Positions 11,001-19,460 are shown, numbered from the stretch's first letter. The stretch: 64,000 nt of DNA from Achatina immaculata (GCA_009760885.1 CM019713.1:23134427-23198426), one strand, 5' to 3'. A program made the numbers and translations. The notes: a model not told the origin generated them from the letters alone.

Positions 11001-12441
11001 GTAACATATCTACTGACTCCTACTTCAAAGCCTACCATAAATGTAACATATCTACTGACTCCTACTTCAAACCTATCATAAATGTAACATATCTACTGAC
11101 TCCTACTTCAAACCTATCATAAATGTAACATATCTACTGACTCCTACTTCAAACCTTATCATAAATGTAACATATCTACTGACTCATACTTCAAACATTA
11201 TCATAAATGTTACAATTCTACTGACTTCTACTTCAAACTCTATCATAAATGTTACATATCTACTGACTCCTACTTCAAACCTTATCATAAATGTTACATT
11301 TCTACTGACTCCTACTTCAAACTCTATCATAAATGTAACATTTCTACTGACTCCTACTTCAAACCTTATCATAAATGTTACATTTATACTGACTCCTACT
11401 TCAAACTCTATCATAAATGTTACATTTCTACTGACTCCCACTTCAAACTCTATCATAAATGTTACATAACTACTGACTCCTACTTCAAACCTTATCATAA
11501 ATGTTACAGTTCTACTGACTCCTACTTCAAACTCTATCATAAATGTTACATTTCTACTGACTCCTACTTCAAACTCTATCATAAATGTTACATTTCTACT
11601 GACTCCTACTTCAAACCCTATCATAAATGTCACACATTTACTGACTCCTACCCAAAACTGCAACAAAAATTACTTCCAACTCCATAGTCCTGATCCATCT
11701 CATCATTCTAGAGATTGAGGATTTGAACCCTTTTCCTTTTTTTCAGTAGGTTACAGGTCTTAATAAAACTAGTCAAGTATACGTTAGTTTCGTAAATTTT
11801 TTGGCCGTCATTTAAAAAAAAAACACATGTAACTGACTCCAACTATTAAATATTTCTTCTATCAACACACTCATAAATTCCCTGCTATATTTACTTCTAT
11901 ACTAATTTTCCATTTCCTCTACAATTACTAATCTTGTACATCCCGTGCAGACTAACCCAGGAGTATGATAAAACCTGATATTGGTAACAAGCTAAGACTG
12001 ATACGAAATGTCTTATAATTTTCGCGATAACAAAAAAACAAAAACAAAAAAAAACACATATAGGTTTTGCTTTCCCGCTTGACAGACAAGATAGTACACG
12101 GGAGATAACTGAAAATATTTTAACAGAGCAGATGTGAGAAATTTAAGGCAATATTCTTTGTTCTAGAGCTAATCTAGCAATTACTGGCAATTCTGCGCAC
12201 ATCTGACGTACTCGGTGTTAGTCCCGGTCTCACAGGGTTATGGTAGGATTAAGACATCGCTTCTGACGCATGGCACCGTTTTGATGTCCGCAGACCAGAA
12301 CGCTGCCAGTGTCTGGCATCGTCCGCGAAGAGATGCTGCAAAATGGTCTCTTTCATATTTAAATTCATAATTACCTGGCCTGTAATAGTACTCTACATCC
12401 TTTTCTGTCCCTCCTTCTGCTCCTTGATTTCCAGAATTCAT
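1966..12441 (-). CDS. TRIO: TRIO/Kalirin-type RhoGEF, 5' part (5 exons, continues past window start)
   Basis: Joined minus-strand exons 12375-12441, 4944-5018, 3887-4001, 3242-3332 and 1966-2067 total 450 nt, 150 codons with no stop. Every junction has a GT donor and an AG acceptor, and the phases fit (1, 1, 2, 0). The protein starts MNSGNQGAEGG and runs through GGRDKRGGPILTFP, EDLRRLMTYLASVPS, RGFTMILDMRGTKWE and FIIKPEKFWEKQRT. This follows the N-terminus and CRAL-TRIO (SEC14-like) lipid-binding domain of TRIO, the large spectrin-repeat, twin-DH/PH guanine exchange factor for Rac and Rho that acts in axon guidance and actin control. Spectrin repeats, DH-PH and any kinase domain lie outside the window. 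Kalirin and UNC-73 are alternatives, since invertebrates usually have one TRIO/Kalirin gene. The start is the first ATG after an in-frame TGA at 12499-12501. Recognition is from memory of the family, not a search. Confidence 0.9.
2257..2530 (+). repeat. Repeat copy 1, ending in a tRNA-like head
   Basis: About 270 bp nearly identical to 4304-4577. Its last 60 bp look tRNA-derived: an A-box-like tagtggtgtagtagttag at 2472-2489 and a B-box-like ggtttgattct at 2517-2527, spaced as in a tRNA. Beyond 2530 this copy continues with a T run and about 150 bp absent from copy 2, so it may be the 5' part of a tRNA-SINE plus co-duplicated flank. Confidence 0.7.
2738..2838 (-). mobile_element. LINE-C 3' scrap (101 bp) with TSD
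   Basis: Reverse complement matches the last about 95 bp of LINE-C (end of ORF, then GGACATGCAAATGAATGA). Flanked by the 11-bp direct repeat tttatcatatt at 2727-2737 and 2839-2849. This is an extreme 5' truncation during target-primed reverse transcription. Confidence 0.88.
3242..3332 (-). CDS. TRIO: TRIO coding exon 4
   Basis: 91 nt, phase 2 to phase 0. Encodes DEVRERGFTMILDMRGTKWE then TVKPILKALQ, the core strand of the CRAL-TRIO fold (vertebrate: RGFTVIVDMRGSKWDSIKPLLKILQ). Acceptor GGCAG just above 3332 and donor GTATGG at 3236-3241. Confidence 0.93.
3887..4001 (-). CDS. TRIO: TRIO coding exon 3
   Basis: 115 nt, phase 1 to phase 2. Encodes GRDKRGGPILTFPSHTHPER followed by LKYEDLRRLMTYLASVP, the start of the CRAL-TRIO domain. 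Acceptor CTTTTAG at 4002-4008, donor GTTAGA at 3881-3886. GRDKRGGPILTFP is nearly invariant in TRIO and Kalirin. Confidence 0.93.
4304..4577 (+). repeat. Repeat copy 2, ending in a tRNA-like head
   Basis: Second copy of the 2257-2530 unit in the same orientation, about 2.05 kb away inside the same gene. Differences are scattered substitutions and small indels. Homology stops at gattctgcact. It lies between TRIO exons 3 and 2. Confidence 0.7.
4944..5018 (-). CDS. TRIO: TRIO coding exon 2
   Basis: 75 nt, phase 1 to phase 1, encoding RRNDGLKAADIVHVLRERV then AYLSG. It corresponds to the RKNDEMKAMDVLPILKEKVAYLSG segment of vertebrate TRIO. Donor GTATGT at 4938-4943; acceptor AG at 5019-5020 behind a modest pyrimidine tract. 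Intron 1 on its upstream side is 7356 nt. Confidence 0.9.
5203..5462. repeat. Degenerate about 56-bp tandem repeat
   Basis: Alternating units built on ctctgacattt, gagtcatgatccagg and aagacctaa, roughly 4.5 copies. Adjacent units differ, so the true period may be a dimer near 113 bp. TRIO intron 1. Confidence 0.75.
5848..5964. repeat. 39-bp tandem repeat, exactly 3 copies
   Basis: Three essentially identical units starting aattacaaccaaatcacag and ending cacagagttt. TRIO intron 1. Confidence 0.95.
6341..6410. repeat. (GAAA)n microsatellite
   Basis: About 70 bp of GAAA with a few interruptions. Its translation in any frame is low complexity. Confidence 0.95.
6491..6527. repeat. 10-bp tandem repeat (taacacataa)
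   Basis: Nearly four copies of taacacataa. Confidence 0.9.
6793..9573 (+). mobile_element. LINE-C copy, truncated both ends, split by LINE-F
   Basis: Degenerate reverse transcriptase region of LINE-C, in two parts: 6793-8169 and 9172-9573. Visible pieces: IKNLKKGKSPG (finger region), YRTVALISRASKILLK, a FIDYSKA motif-A stretch ending in a frameshift, GVRQGCVTP (motif B), RYADNTVL (motif C, with the second catalytic aspartate changed to N), then FEYLGSLLTNNGD and ACETW-like text. Several stops and frameshifts make it a dead copy. It begins downstream of the endonuclease domain and ends before the GRPRRRW tail. Located in TRIO intron 1. Confidence 0.85.
8170..9171 (-). mobile_element. LINE-F insertion with 5' inversion, TSD present
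   Basis: Flanked by cataagaa at 8162-8169 and 9172-9179; the two LINE-C halves join cleanly across it. 8170-8750 (minus) encodes an RNase H domain and downstream tail: QWIPSHCGIPGNEKADHLAK, then TIFRLQTGHSRL and a C-x-C knuckle, with a (GAA)n 3' tail at 8170-8183. From about 8760 to 9171 the sequence runs the other way (plus) and encodes a proline/basic leader followed by LKIMQWNAEGVS, the start of an APE endonuclease. This sense/antisense layout is that of twin-primed LINE insertions. RNase H places it near the I/Jockey-type LINEs; the exact clade is unsure. Confidence 0.8.
9574..10066. other. TRIO intron 1, nothing recognised
   Basis: T-rich sequence without a convincing coding or repeat signature. 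Confidence 0.4.
10067..10663. mobile_element. Possible non-autonomous hAT-like element
   Basis: Left end tcccctctaagctgcgtgcc and right end (reverse complement) tgttccctctaagggtttgc share an inverted ctctaag terminus. No coding capacity. The GC-rich left end (gtgcggccgtgcacag) has a diverged relative at 58752-58850. Contains (TA)n at 10498-10518 and a 20-bp tandem at 10558-10623. I could not confirm an 8-bp TSD, so the class is tentative. Confidence 0.35.
10558..10623. repeat. 20-bp tandem repeat, 3.3 copies
   Basis: Units of tttgcacatgagctgaacat. Confidence 0.95.
10690..11655. repeat. 42-bp minisatellite, about 23 copies
   Basis: Units contain ctactgactcctacttcaaa and catcataaatgttaca, degenerate toward the left edge and homogeneous from about 10930. 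Because 42 is a multiple of three, one minus-strand frame stays open for 160 codons (repeating FEVGVSRNVTFMIE), but this is a by-product of the array. TRIO intron 1. Confidence 0.93.
11656..12374. other. 5' part of TRIO intron 1, nothing recognised
   Basis: AT-rich with short A runs near 11813 and 12030. No repeat family or exon seen. Confidence 0.4.
12375..12441 (-). CDS. TRIO: TRIO exon with start codon
   Basis: ATG at 12439-12441 (minus). Encodes 22 residues plus one base (MNSGNQGAEGGTEKDVEYYY then RP), ending CAG before donor GTAATT. The split glycine codon is completed by exon 4944-5018. An in-frame TGA 19 codons upstream (12499-12501) makes this the natural start. The acidic/aromatic stretch EKDVEYYYRPG aligns with the corresponding N-terminal segment of vertebrate TRIO just before its basic RKND motif. 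Confidence 0.85.
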
Positions 12442-12660
12442 GTTTTCAATTTTTTCATGACTGTCACAATCACAGTAGCCGACGTGAAAACGTTTCCCTC
12501 ATCTCAGATGCTGTCAGTCGGCCATTGTAATAACAACGCTTCGGGTTTGTTCGGCAATCTCCGGCGCTACCGGATGTTGATTAGGCTCGTCGCTTACCTT
12601 GATCATCAGCGCGTATCGCTCGCGGAAAAACACATTTTCTGCTCTAAATGACTTTTGCGA
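12442..12660 (-). promoter_or_regulatory. TRIO 5' UTR and CpG-rich presumed promoter side
   Basis: This is the only locally CpG-dense stretch in the first 13 kb (many CG between 12481 and 12625), directly upstream of the TRIO start and consistent with a 5' UTR or promoter. On the minus strand a GTAAGC donor-like site follows ATCAAG near 12598, and an AG acceptor-like site lies near 12467 (GATTGTGACAG). A small 5' UTR intron is therefore possible. No TATA box is evident. Confidence 0.4.
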
Positions 12661-12880
12661 TAATTTTTGGTTATATATGCAAAGGAAACTTCTCACCTTT
12701 TAATTTATTTTTACATTATGCTTTAACAGTGACATTATATATCTATGTTCTGTTTTTTTTTAATAGTTAAAATTGCCTAAGACACACATGGTGAGTCAGC
12801 CCGCTAGAGGGAGTTTTTATTCAAGCAGGGGCGTCGACGTGAGCGGAAGGTTACGGGTGCGATAAAAGTGTATGATTTAT

Positions 12881-12927
12881 GTATGTGTGTGCGCGCGAGC
12901 GCGTGTGTGTGTTTGGGGGGGGGGTGT
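12881..12927. repeat. GT/GC alternating tract plus G run
   Basis: Alternating purine-pyrimidine (gtgtgtgcgcgcgagcgcgt) followed by ten G. Such sequence can adopt Z-form DNA. Confidence 0.8.
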
Positions 12928-13380
12928 TACACGTGAAATTTCTAATCCGCTTGTTTAAACTAAAATTCAACTCGTTATCAACAGCCAAAGCAAACTTCAA
13001 CACTAGCGACCTTTGGCAGTTGAAATGCTGAAATTTACTTGAAAGCAGTGGGGACAGACGGGGCACGTGCATTGAACGCCATTTTAATAGCTAAACGTCG
13101 AAAAATCCCACTTCTTTGTGTTTGCCCTTTACATTTTTTCAAATGCCTTGATTTAAAAAAAAATTCTCTAGGCTCCATCTACCCTAGATAACAGTTCGCT
13201 GGTTATGTGTAAACAAGGTCAGTACATAGGGCAGAAATATCGATCCTCAATGAATTTTATCGCAAAGATCCACAATGAAGCTAAACATTCCCAGAACGTG
13301 CCTTCAGCTATGTTATTATGTAAGAAATGAGTACAAAATAAAACAACGAAATAGCTTACACTTACTGACTACATGTTTGG

Positions 13381-13530
13381 GGGGGGGTGTTTAAACACAC
13401 AATGGCAAGCGGGTGGATCCAGGGACTTGGGGAAAGGGAGTGGTGGATGGGGGAAGGAGGGACGGGGGGGAAGGTGGTCAAGAAGGAGGGACAAGGGGGG
13501 GGAGGTGGTCAAGAAGGAGGGACAAGAGAC
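13381..13530 (+). repeat. G-rich tract with an internal duplication
   Basis: Dense G runs (gggggggg at 13380, then many ggg/gggg blocks). The segment ggtggtcaagaaggaggg occurs twice, about 41 bp apart. Several G4-capable runs lie on the plus strand just upstream of LINE-A. Confidence 0.75.
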
Positions 13531-13784
13531 ACGACGACTACATTAAAAGTGGTTCTTCGTAATAAAGCCAGACTAGTGTGTGTCCCCCCGTGTGGTACCC
13601 GGGATCTGCAAAGAATAGGACCACTGTACCCTACCATGCATGATCGTAAAAGGCGACTAAGGAGGGTTCAGCATAGGGCCAGCAACCCTATCTGGTAAAA
13701 AACTATCAGACTGCTACAGAAACAGAAGCAAGGGAAAAAGCAAATGCAGGTGGAAGGAGAAATGCTTATCAGGAAACTGAGCCC

Positions 13785-15038
13785 ATGAAGGTTGTGGATG
13801 AAAGCCAGCCACTGGAAGTCCCCAGCCCGACTGCAGACCTCCTGGAACCTAAACAAAAGATGCAAATAGGCAGCTGGAATGTAAGAACACTAAACCAGAC
13901 TGGAAAACTAGCACAAACCATCAAGGAAATGCACAGATACAAACTAGACATACTAGGAATACAAGAAGCAAGATGGACAGGACAAGGCAGAAGGAAATTA
14001 ACAACACAGCACACAGAAGATACAATAATATGGTCAGGTAAAGAAGATCTTCATGAAGGAGGAGTAGCATTGATTATAACAAAAGAAGCATCAAGAGCAT
14101 TGCTGAAATGGACCCCAATAAATGAGAGATTATTATATGCACGGTTCAACTCAAGATTCACGAAGCTGTCTATTATAGTTTGTTATGCACCAACAGAAGC
14201 AGCTGAAGAGGAATTAAAAGAAGATTTTTACAACAGCCTCCAAGCCACAGTAGAAACAATACCCAAGCATGATATGCTACTCATCTTGGGCGACTTCAAT
14301 GCAAAAGTAGGTGAAGGAAATGAAGATAGAAGAAGAATCATGGGAAGAGAAGGAATCGGAGAAATAAATGAAAATGGAGAAAGACTGTGCAGTTTCTGTG
14401 AAGAAAACATGATGACCATCGGAGGGACAATTTTCCAACACAAAAACATCCATAAGGTGACTTGGAGGTCACCAGATAAAACCACAGAAAACCAAATCGA
14501 TCACATACTAATAAACAACAAGTGGAAACGGTCACTACAAGATGTGCGAGCAAGGAAAGGAGCAGATATAGGAAGTGATCACAACCTTCTGGTAGCAAAA
14601 ATAAAACTAAAATTAAGGAAAGCCAGAATCGGAGAACACAGAAAGATACATTTTGATACAAGAAAACTGATAGACCAGCAAACAAGAAATGAATTCTCAA
14701 TAATACTTAAGAACCGCTTCAGTGTCCTACAAGATGAAGCAGAAATGTCCATATTAGAGTTCAATAAAACACTACAGGAAACAGCAAAAGAGGTGCTGGG
14801 ATATCGGAAAAGGAGAAAAGAGGAATGGATAAGTGAGACCACATGGGAAAAGATAGAGCAAAGAAAAGAAATCAAGAAAAAATTACTGAACACCAAATCA
14901 CAACGGCTTAAAGAACGAGTTTTAAGTAATTATGCACAAAAAGACAAAGAAGTGAAGGAATCATGCCGTCAAGATAAACGTCAATATTATGACAACTTAG
15001 CAGAAACAGCAGAGAAAGCAGCATATCAAATGACATGA
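13785..15038 (+). CDS. LINE-A AP endonuclease ORF (417 aa)
   Basis: The exonuclease-endonuclease-phosphatase fold starts near residue 28 (GSWNVRTL). Catalytic signatures are present: IQEARW (acidic residue, about 60), CYAPTE (about 133), GDFNAKVG (about 165) and SDHNLL (about 263). This domain nicks target DNA for target-primed reverse transcription. A charged linker follows. The reading frame ends at TGA 15036-15038 in an ATGA overlap with the RT ORF (start at 15035). Relatives encode both domains in one protein, so a one-base loss in the A run at 15028-15030 is the likely cause. The ATG chosen is the first in frame; no other gene-like start is visible. Confidence 0.85.
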   Translation: MKVVDESQPLEVPSPTADLLEPKQKMQIGSWNVRTLNQTGKLAQTIKEMHRYKLDILGIQEARWTGQGRRKLTTQHTEDTIIWSGKEDLHEGGVALIITKEASRALLKWTPINERLLYARFNSRFTKLSIIVCYAPTEAAEEELKEDFYNSLQATVETIPKHDMLLILGDFNAKVGEGNEDRRRIMGREGIGEINENGERLCSFCEENMMTIGGTIFQHKNIHKVTWRSPDKTTENQIDHILINNKWKRSLQDVRARKGADIGSDHNLLVAKIKLKLRKARIGEHRKIHFDTRKLIDQQTRNEFSIILKNRFSVLQDEAEMSILEFNKTLQETAKEVLGYRKRRKEEWISETTWEKIEQRKEIKKKLLNTKSQRLKERVLSNYAQKDKEVKESCRQDKRQYYDNLAETAEKAAYQMT

Positions 15039-16762
15039 AAACCATATATAAAATCACAAAGCAGATGACAGGTAACTTCAATACAAGATGTGAAAGTGCA
15101 GTAAGAACACAAAATGGACAACTGGTCAGTGGAGAAAGAGAAAAAATTGAAAGATGGAGGGAACACTTTAACACCCTACTAAACAGAACACAAGCAGCAC
15201 AAGCAATAGATATACCTGAAGCAAAAGCGGAACTAAACATCAATACAGGACCAATAACAATAAATGAAGTAAAAGAGGCGATAAAGATGCTAAAATCAGA
15301 CAGGGCACCAGGTGAAGATGAAGTGACTGCTGAGATGTTGAAAGCAGAAGAAACAGAAACACCAAAACAACTTTGCCGGATATTACAACAAATTTGGGAT
15401 TTAGAAAAAGCCCCAGAGGAGTGGAAAACTGGTCTTATAGTAAAACTACCAAAGAAGGGTGACCTCAGAGATTGCGGGAACTGGAGAGGCATTACCCTAC
15501 TGCCACTCACTAGTAAAGTATTTTGCAGAATAATCATCAACAGAATTGTACCAACACTTGAGGAAAAACTTCGGAAAGAGCAGGCAGGATTTAGGAAAGG
15601 AAGATCATGCATAGACCATATATTTGTACTTAGACAAATATTAGAACAGGCAAATGAGTGGCATAGCACAACATATGCATTATTCATAGATTTTGAGAAA
15701 GCCTTTGACAGTGTCAACAGAGATGCACTGTGGAAAATCCTAAGATGGCATGGCCTCCCCCATAAAATAGTTAATGTAATCAAAGCCCTATACGAGGGTT
15801 TTCAGTGCAAAGTTATCTGTGGAGAACATACCTCCAGCAGCTTTAGGGTACAAACAGGAGTGAAACAGGGATGTGTACTATCACCAACATTATTTATCTT
15901 GGCAGTAGACTGGTTAATGAAGGAGGCAACATCAGACAAACGCAGAGGATTACAATGGACCCTTGACACAGTGCTGGAGGACCTTGACTTTGCGGACGAC
16001 ATTTGTCTATTATCAAGCAGTCACAAAGATATGCAAGATAAAATAAACAAGTTAACCCAGAATGCAAACAACATAGGACTAAAGATCAATGTAGGAAAGA
16101 CAAAGTTAATGAAGCAAAATGTGAACAACAGAAATGTACTCAGAGTAGATAACAAGTTAGTGGAGGAGGTCAACGAATTTGTATACCTTGGCAGCAGAGT
16201 AGTAGAAAATGGAGACAGCACAGAGGACATCAACAGCAGACTTACTAGAGCAAACCAGGCTTTTGCAATGCTACAGAATATATGGAAATCAAATAAACTA
16301 AGCATAAATATGAAAATCAGGATATTTAAGAGTAATGTTCTAAGTGTACTACTCTATGGAAGTGAGTGCTGGAAAATCACCAAAACCATAGAAAACAAGT
16401 TGAATTCTTTCCAGACTAAATGTTTACGTAGAATTAAAAAAATATTTTGGCCAAACACCATAAGAAATAACATTTTATTGGCAGAAATGCAGATGAAACC
16501 ACTGACAACAATTATTGAGGAAAGACGCTGGCGATGGTTGGGACATGTGCTCCGAATGACAGACAACTCACTACCAAAAATAGCACTAAGATGGACACCA
16601 CAGGGGAGCAGAAGTAAGGGTAGACCAAAAGAGACATGGAGAAGAACAACAGAAAGGATGTTGAGCAATAGAGGGCTCACCTGGGCAAGAGCAGAAAAAA
16701 AGGCGAAAGACAGGCATTTGTGGAAAACCCTTGCGGAAGCCCCATGTGCCCTGGGCACTTAA
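15035..16762 (+). CDS. LINE-A reverse transcriptase ORF (575 aa)
   Basis: Begins inside the EN stop codon (4-nt ATGA overlap, -1 frame relative to EN). Motifs in order: GEDEVTAEMLK (about 95), NWRGITLLPLTSKVFCRI (about 155), EEQ-like QAGFRKGRSC, motif A FIDFEKAFDSV (about 215), motif B GVKQGCVLSPTLF (about 275), motif C DFADDICLL (about 318), GLKINVGKTK, VYLGSRV, LYGSECW, then the tail RWLGHVLRM and GRPKETWRR that is typical of these elements. All catalytic aspartates remain and there is no internal stop. It copies LINE RNA at the nicked target. It could be translated only by frameshift or reinitiation, or not at all. Confidence 0.88.
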   Translation: MKTIYKITKQMTGNFNTRCESAVRTQNGQLVSGEREKIERWREHFNTLLNRTQAAQAIDIPEAKAELNINTGPITINEVKEAIKMLKSDRAPGEDEVTAEMLKAEETETPKQLCRILQQIWDLEKAPEEWKTGLIVKLPKKGDLRDCGNWRGITLLPLTSKVFCRIIINRIVPTLEEKLRKEQAGFRKGRSCIDHIFVLRQILEQANEWHSTTYALFIDFEKAFDSVNRDALWKILRWHGLPHKIVNVIKALYEGFQCKVICGEHTSSSFRVQTGVKQGCVLSPTLFILAVDWLMKEATSDKRRGLQWTLDTVLEDLDFADDICLLSSSHKDMQDKINKLTQNANNIGLKINVGKTKLMKQNVNNRNVLRVDNKLVEEVNEFVYLGSRVVENGDSTEDINSRLTRANQAFAMLQNIWKSNKLSINMKIRIFKSNVLSVLLYGSECWKITKTIENKLNSFQTKCLRRIKKIFWPNTIRNNILLAEMQMKPLTTIIEERRWRWLGHVLRMTDNSLPKIALRWTPQGSRSKGRPKETWRRTTERMLSNRGLTWARAEKKAKDRHLWKTLAEAPCALGT

Positions 16763-16810
16763 GGTTCAGAGAGAGAGAGAGTGTGTGTGTCGTTCAATTT
16801 ATCAAATAAA

Positions 16811-17050
16811 AAAAAAGACAGAAAGAATGAAGAAAGCGGACATGGACTAGAATGGCAACAAAGACAGATGAGCACGTATAAATGAAGAACACCGCAAGAA
16901 TCCAACATTTCGGCAGAAGTCTTTTTCTGGGATCACATACAACAACACACAAGATTTTTTAAAATATGAAAAATAGATTAAAAATAAACGCTTAGCTTTT
17001 TTTTTTAAATCCTTCTTGTGAGAAAGACGGAAACAATGAGATCTAACACA
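16811..17050 (-). mobile_element. Penelope-like element, 3' fragment
   Basis: Homologous over about 200 bp to 57262-57490, where the same sequence follows a GIY-YIG relic. Shared landmarks are aatccaacatttcggcag/aatccaatgtttcggcaa, then atcacatac, then agaaagacgga. No coding content of its own. Confidence 0.6.
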
Positions 17051-17239
17051 GTCACATGGTACAAGGTTTTATAGCTGGGCATGACAGCAATGACTATTTA
17101 AGGATTCCTATTTCTATAATGTATGTATTTATTTATGCACTAGGTCAGCGCTCTTTGAGAATAAGTCTGATCATGAGCATTTGTCACCATCTGAATTTAT
17201 TTTCTGTTTTAGGAAGATAAGTTATTATTTTTAACAGAC

Positions 17240-17360
17240 TGGCAAAGAGTGGAGACACCATGTCAAAATAAGAACAGCTAAACACATTAAACACAACAAC
17301 TGCAAGCAGCAGTGGATGGACAGCCGGGCCAGTAATCCAGCTGGAAGATCCCTGTATACA
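17240..17360 (+). mobile_element. LINE-F RNase H tail fragment, left half
   Basis: Degenerate plus-strand coding, from a LAKSG-like RNase H end to SKQQWMDSR and NPAGRSLYT. Continued at 18181 after an intervening LINE-B insertion. Confidence 0.7.
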
Positions 17361-18169
17361 TCATCATCATGTGCCGTGCCGACTGGCGTTGGCTATTATG
17401 CTTCTCCAGAGTACCCGATCCTTCATGCAGGCCATCAGTTCAGTTGGTGATCTCCTCTCACGCCATCCTGTCAGACTGTCCAGTATAATTTCTCTTGGTC
17501 TTCCTCTTGATCTTCTTCCTTCTATTTTTCCTGTTGTTATAATATTTTCAATGCCCCCTCTTCTCATTGCATGTCCTATGAAAGTACATTGTCTCTCTCT
17601 TATCTTTTTGACAAGGTTTTTTTTTTTGTCTCTCCAGCTCTTCTCATACATTCTTCATTAGTTATTTTTGCTGTCCAGGGGATTCGCAACATTCTTCTAA
17701 TAAACCACATTTCTGCTGCTTCCAATGATTTTTGTGCAGACTTGCCTATTGTCCATGATTCACTTCCATATAACAAGATAGGTTCAATATAGCATTTTAG
17801 GACTCATTTTCTAACATTCATTGATAAAGATGTGTTAGCTAATATGTTTCTCATTCTCTGAAATGCAGTCTTTGCTTGGCCTATTCTGTTCTGCATTTCC
17901 CATCTGAAATTATTACTTCTCCAAGGTATTTGAATTTCTGCACCTGCTTTAGAATAGTTCCGTTTAATTTAATACTGCATGCTGGTGGATTCTGTTTCTT
18001 AGATATAACCATAGTCTCTGTCTTTTTGATGTTCAAAGTAAGGCCTTTCTGTTCACTTTCTTTGGCGACTTTATCCAAGAGATTTTGCAGGTCTTGTTGG
18101 TTCTCAGCTATCAGTACTGTGTCGTCAGCATACCGAAGGTTGTTAATATTGTATCCTCCAATTTTTATG
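17361..18169 (-). mobile_element. LINE-B, 5'-truncated copy inside LINE-F, TSD present
   Basis: 809 bp, minus strand, from GIKIGGYNINNLRYADDTVL (RT motif C) to the SRHGT terminus and an (ATG)n tail at 17361-17370. Flanked by ccctgtataca at 17350-17360 and 18170-18180. Reading frame broken by small indels. Confidence 0.93.
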
Positions 18170-18180
18170 CCCTGTATACA

Positions 18181-18425
18181 CACCTGCCAAAGCCTAACCC
18201 CGGAGACCATATCAACAGCTTATGTCGTAGAGACCAATGCACAATTTTCAGGTTGCGAACATGGCACATCAGCCTCAATAAGCACTTACACAGAGTGGCC
18301 GCTGACCTTCGGAAGAACCTGATAGCACCAAACTCCTCAATCACCGACATTCTGTATTGAGATGTAGAACAGCTGAAGAGGACCTGTACGTTTCATTATT
18401 TGGCACAAGAGAAAAGGAGTGAAAA
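18181..18425 (+). mobile_element. LINE-F RNase H tail fragment, right half
   Basis: Continues the frame of 17240-17360 once the LINE-B insert and one TSD copy are ignored: THLPKPNPGD, then RRDQCTIFRLRTWHISLNKH and LYxDVEQLK. The same order (TIFRLxTGHxxLxxH) is seen in the LINE-F copy at 8.2-8.7 kb. Confidence 0.72.
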
Positions 18426-18873
18426 CTCGTGATCCGGAGTTCAGAAAAGTCAAAAGTCAAGTTTATGTGGGTTTTTCCCCCCTTTGCCCGCGTTTATTTT
18501 TCCTTTCAGTTCAGTAGGAGGAATGTGTCCACCTTCTAGGGTTGTCTGTTTTGTGGGATGGCAGAGGCTGAACGAGAATGTTCCATGAATGAACACAAGT
18601 TCTGCAGGAGATTCGAAGTGAAGTTTTGCTGGGGCAAATGTCCTCAAATATGTCATGTTTTCTCCTTTATGAGGTATTTCTTAGTTTGTCTTTTGTTGAC
18701 CTCTGGCAAAAGTGTGAATTGACATATTAAAAAAGTATTATCACGTAATTCAGGGCCACTTCCCGCATCCCTCCCATAATTTGCCTCTAACAAAATTAAA
18801 TATATGGTATGTGGGTGCATGCATACATATATAAATTGAGCCAAAGAATGTATGTTTCCTAACCGATTAAAAT

Positions 18874-18878
<5 letters not shown>
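18426..18878. other. Nothing recognised
   Basis: Mixed-composition sequence with no motif I can assign. Confidence 0.4.
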
Positions 18879-18917
<39 letters not shown>

Positions 18918-19021
18918 ATTGATTGATTGATTGATTGACTGATCTTTATTTCAAAAGGGTTAAGAATTGGGCACGCAGGCCCGTCTGACATTCTGCCCTT
19001 TGAGAGAGAGAGAGAGAGAGA
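18879..19021. repeat. (GA)n microsatellite split by a LINE-D scrap
   Basis: (GA)n at 18879-18914 and 19002-19021, interrupted by 88 bp of LINE-D. Confidence 0.93.
18914..19001 (-). mobile_element. LINE-D 3' scrap (88 bp) in a (GA)n tract
   Basis: (ATTG)n then atctttatttcaaaagggtt, and on through cacgcaggcccgtctgaca to ctgcccttt. Matches the 3' end of the long LINE-D at 38629-38720 almost base for base. The GA repeat on both sides is the probable target duplication. Confidence 0.9.
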
Positions 19022-19460
19022 TATCTGACTCATGCTACATAATGTCTACAACTGAAACATTAAAAACTCATTTGTTCTGTTCGACACTTTCTAAATCAGG
19101 ATATTTCTTATAACGGCCTTCTGTGTATTAAAAGATGGTTTCTGGAGCCGACTGAAGTTTCCAGCCAATATTTTACTTTTCTCAAGCCTGATTCTACAAA
19201 TATACAACAGACTGTAAATGGCACTATAACAACAGTCCGTTTCCATGTTGCAAAGTTAGGTCTCTTTGCGTTTGCATCTTCTGTCAGGTCTTCTGTCTTA
19301 CAGGTATCCTTATAACTTAATTTTCGTAACCCTGTGACATTCTAAACTGTAAAAATTCGCCTTATAATTTTTGCTTTTAAATGTGGTTACTAGGCCTTAA
19401 GGCCCAACCGTCTTATCAAAGTAGTTTACCATTCATAAACGACTATTATATATACTATTA
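19022..19460. other. Nothing recognised
   Basis: AT-rich spacer between the GA tract and the SINE. Confidence 0.4.

Larger units (their letters stand above)
13585..16790 (+). mobile_element. LINE-A, nearly full-length RTE-like retrotransposon
   Basis: About 3.2 kb with a 5' UTR (13585-13784), endonuclease ORF, reverse transcriptase ORF and a short 3' UTR ending in (GA)n(GT)n. No separate ORF1 is present, and the size and APE-RT layout fit RTE-like elements; the clade is inference. The 5' UTR has the cgtaaaaggcgacta and gggccagcaacc motifs that I recall from related invertebrate LINEs. A possible TSD gtgtgtgtc (13576-13584 and 16783-16791) lies in simple sequence and is weak. Confidence 0.85.

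Noticed and set aside
12343..12651. 102-codon plus-strand ORF over the TRIO start
   Set aside because: Opposite strand to a first exon supported by splice phase; no recognisable protein.
14908..15783. 291-codon minus-strand ORF
   Set aside because: Antisense shadow of LINE-A; the sense strand has all RT motifs.
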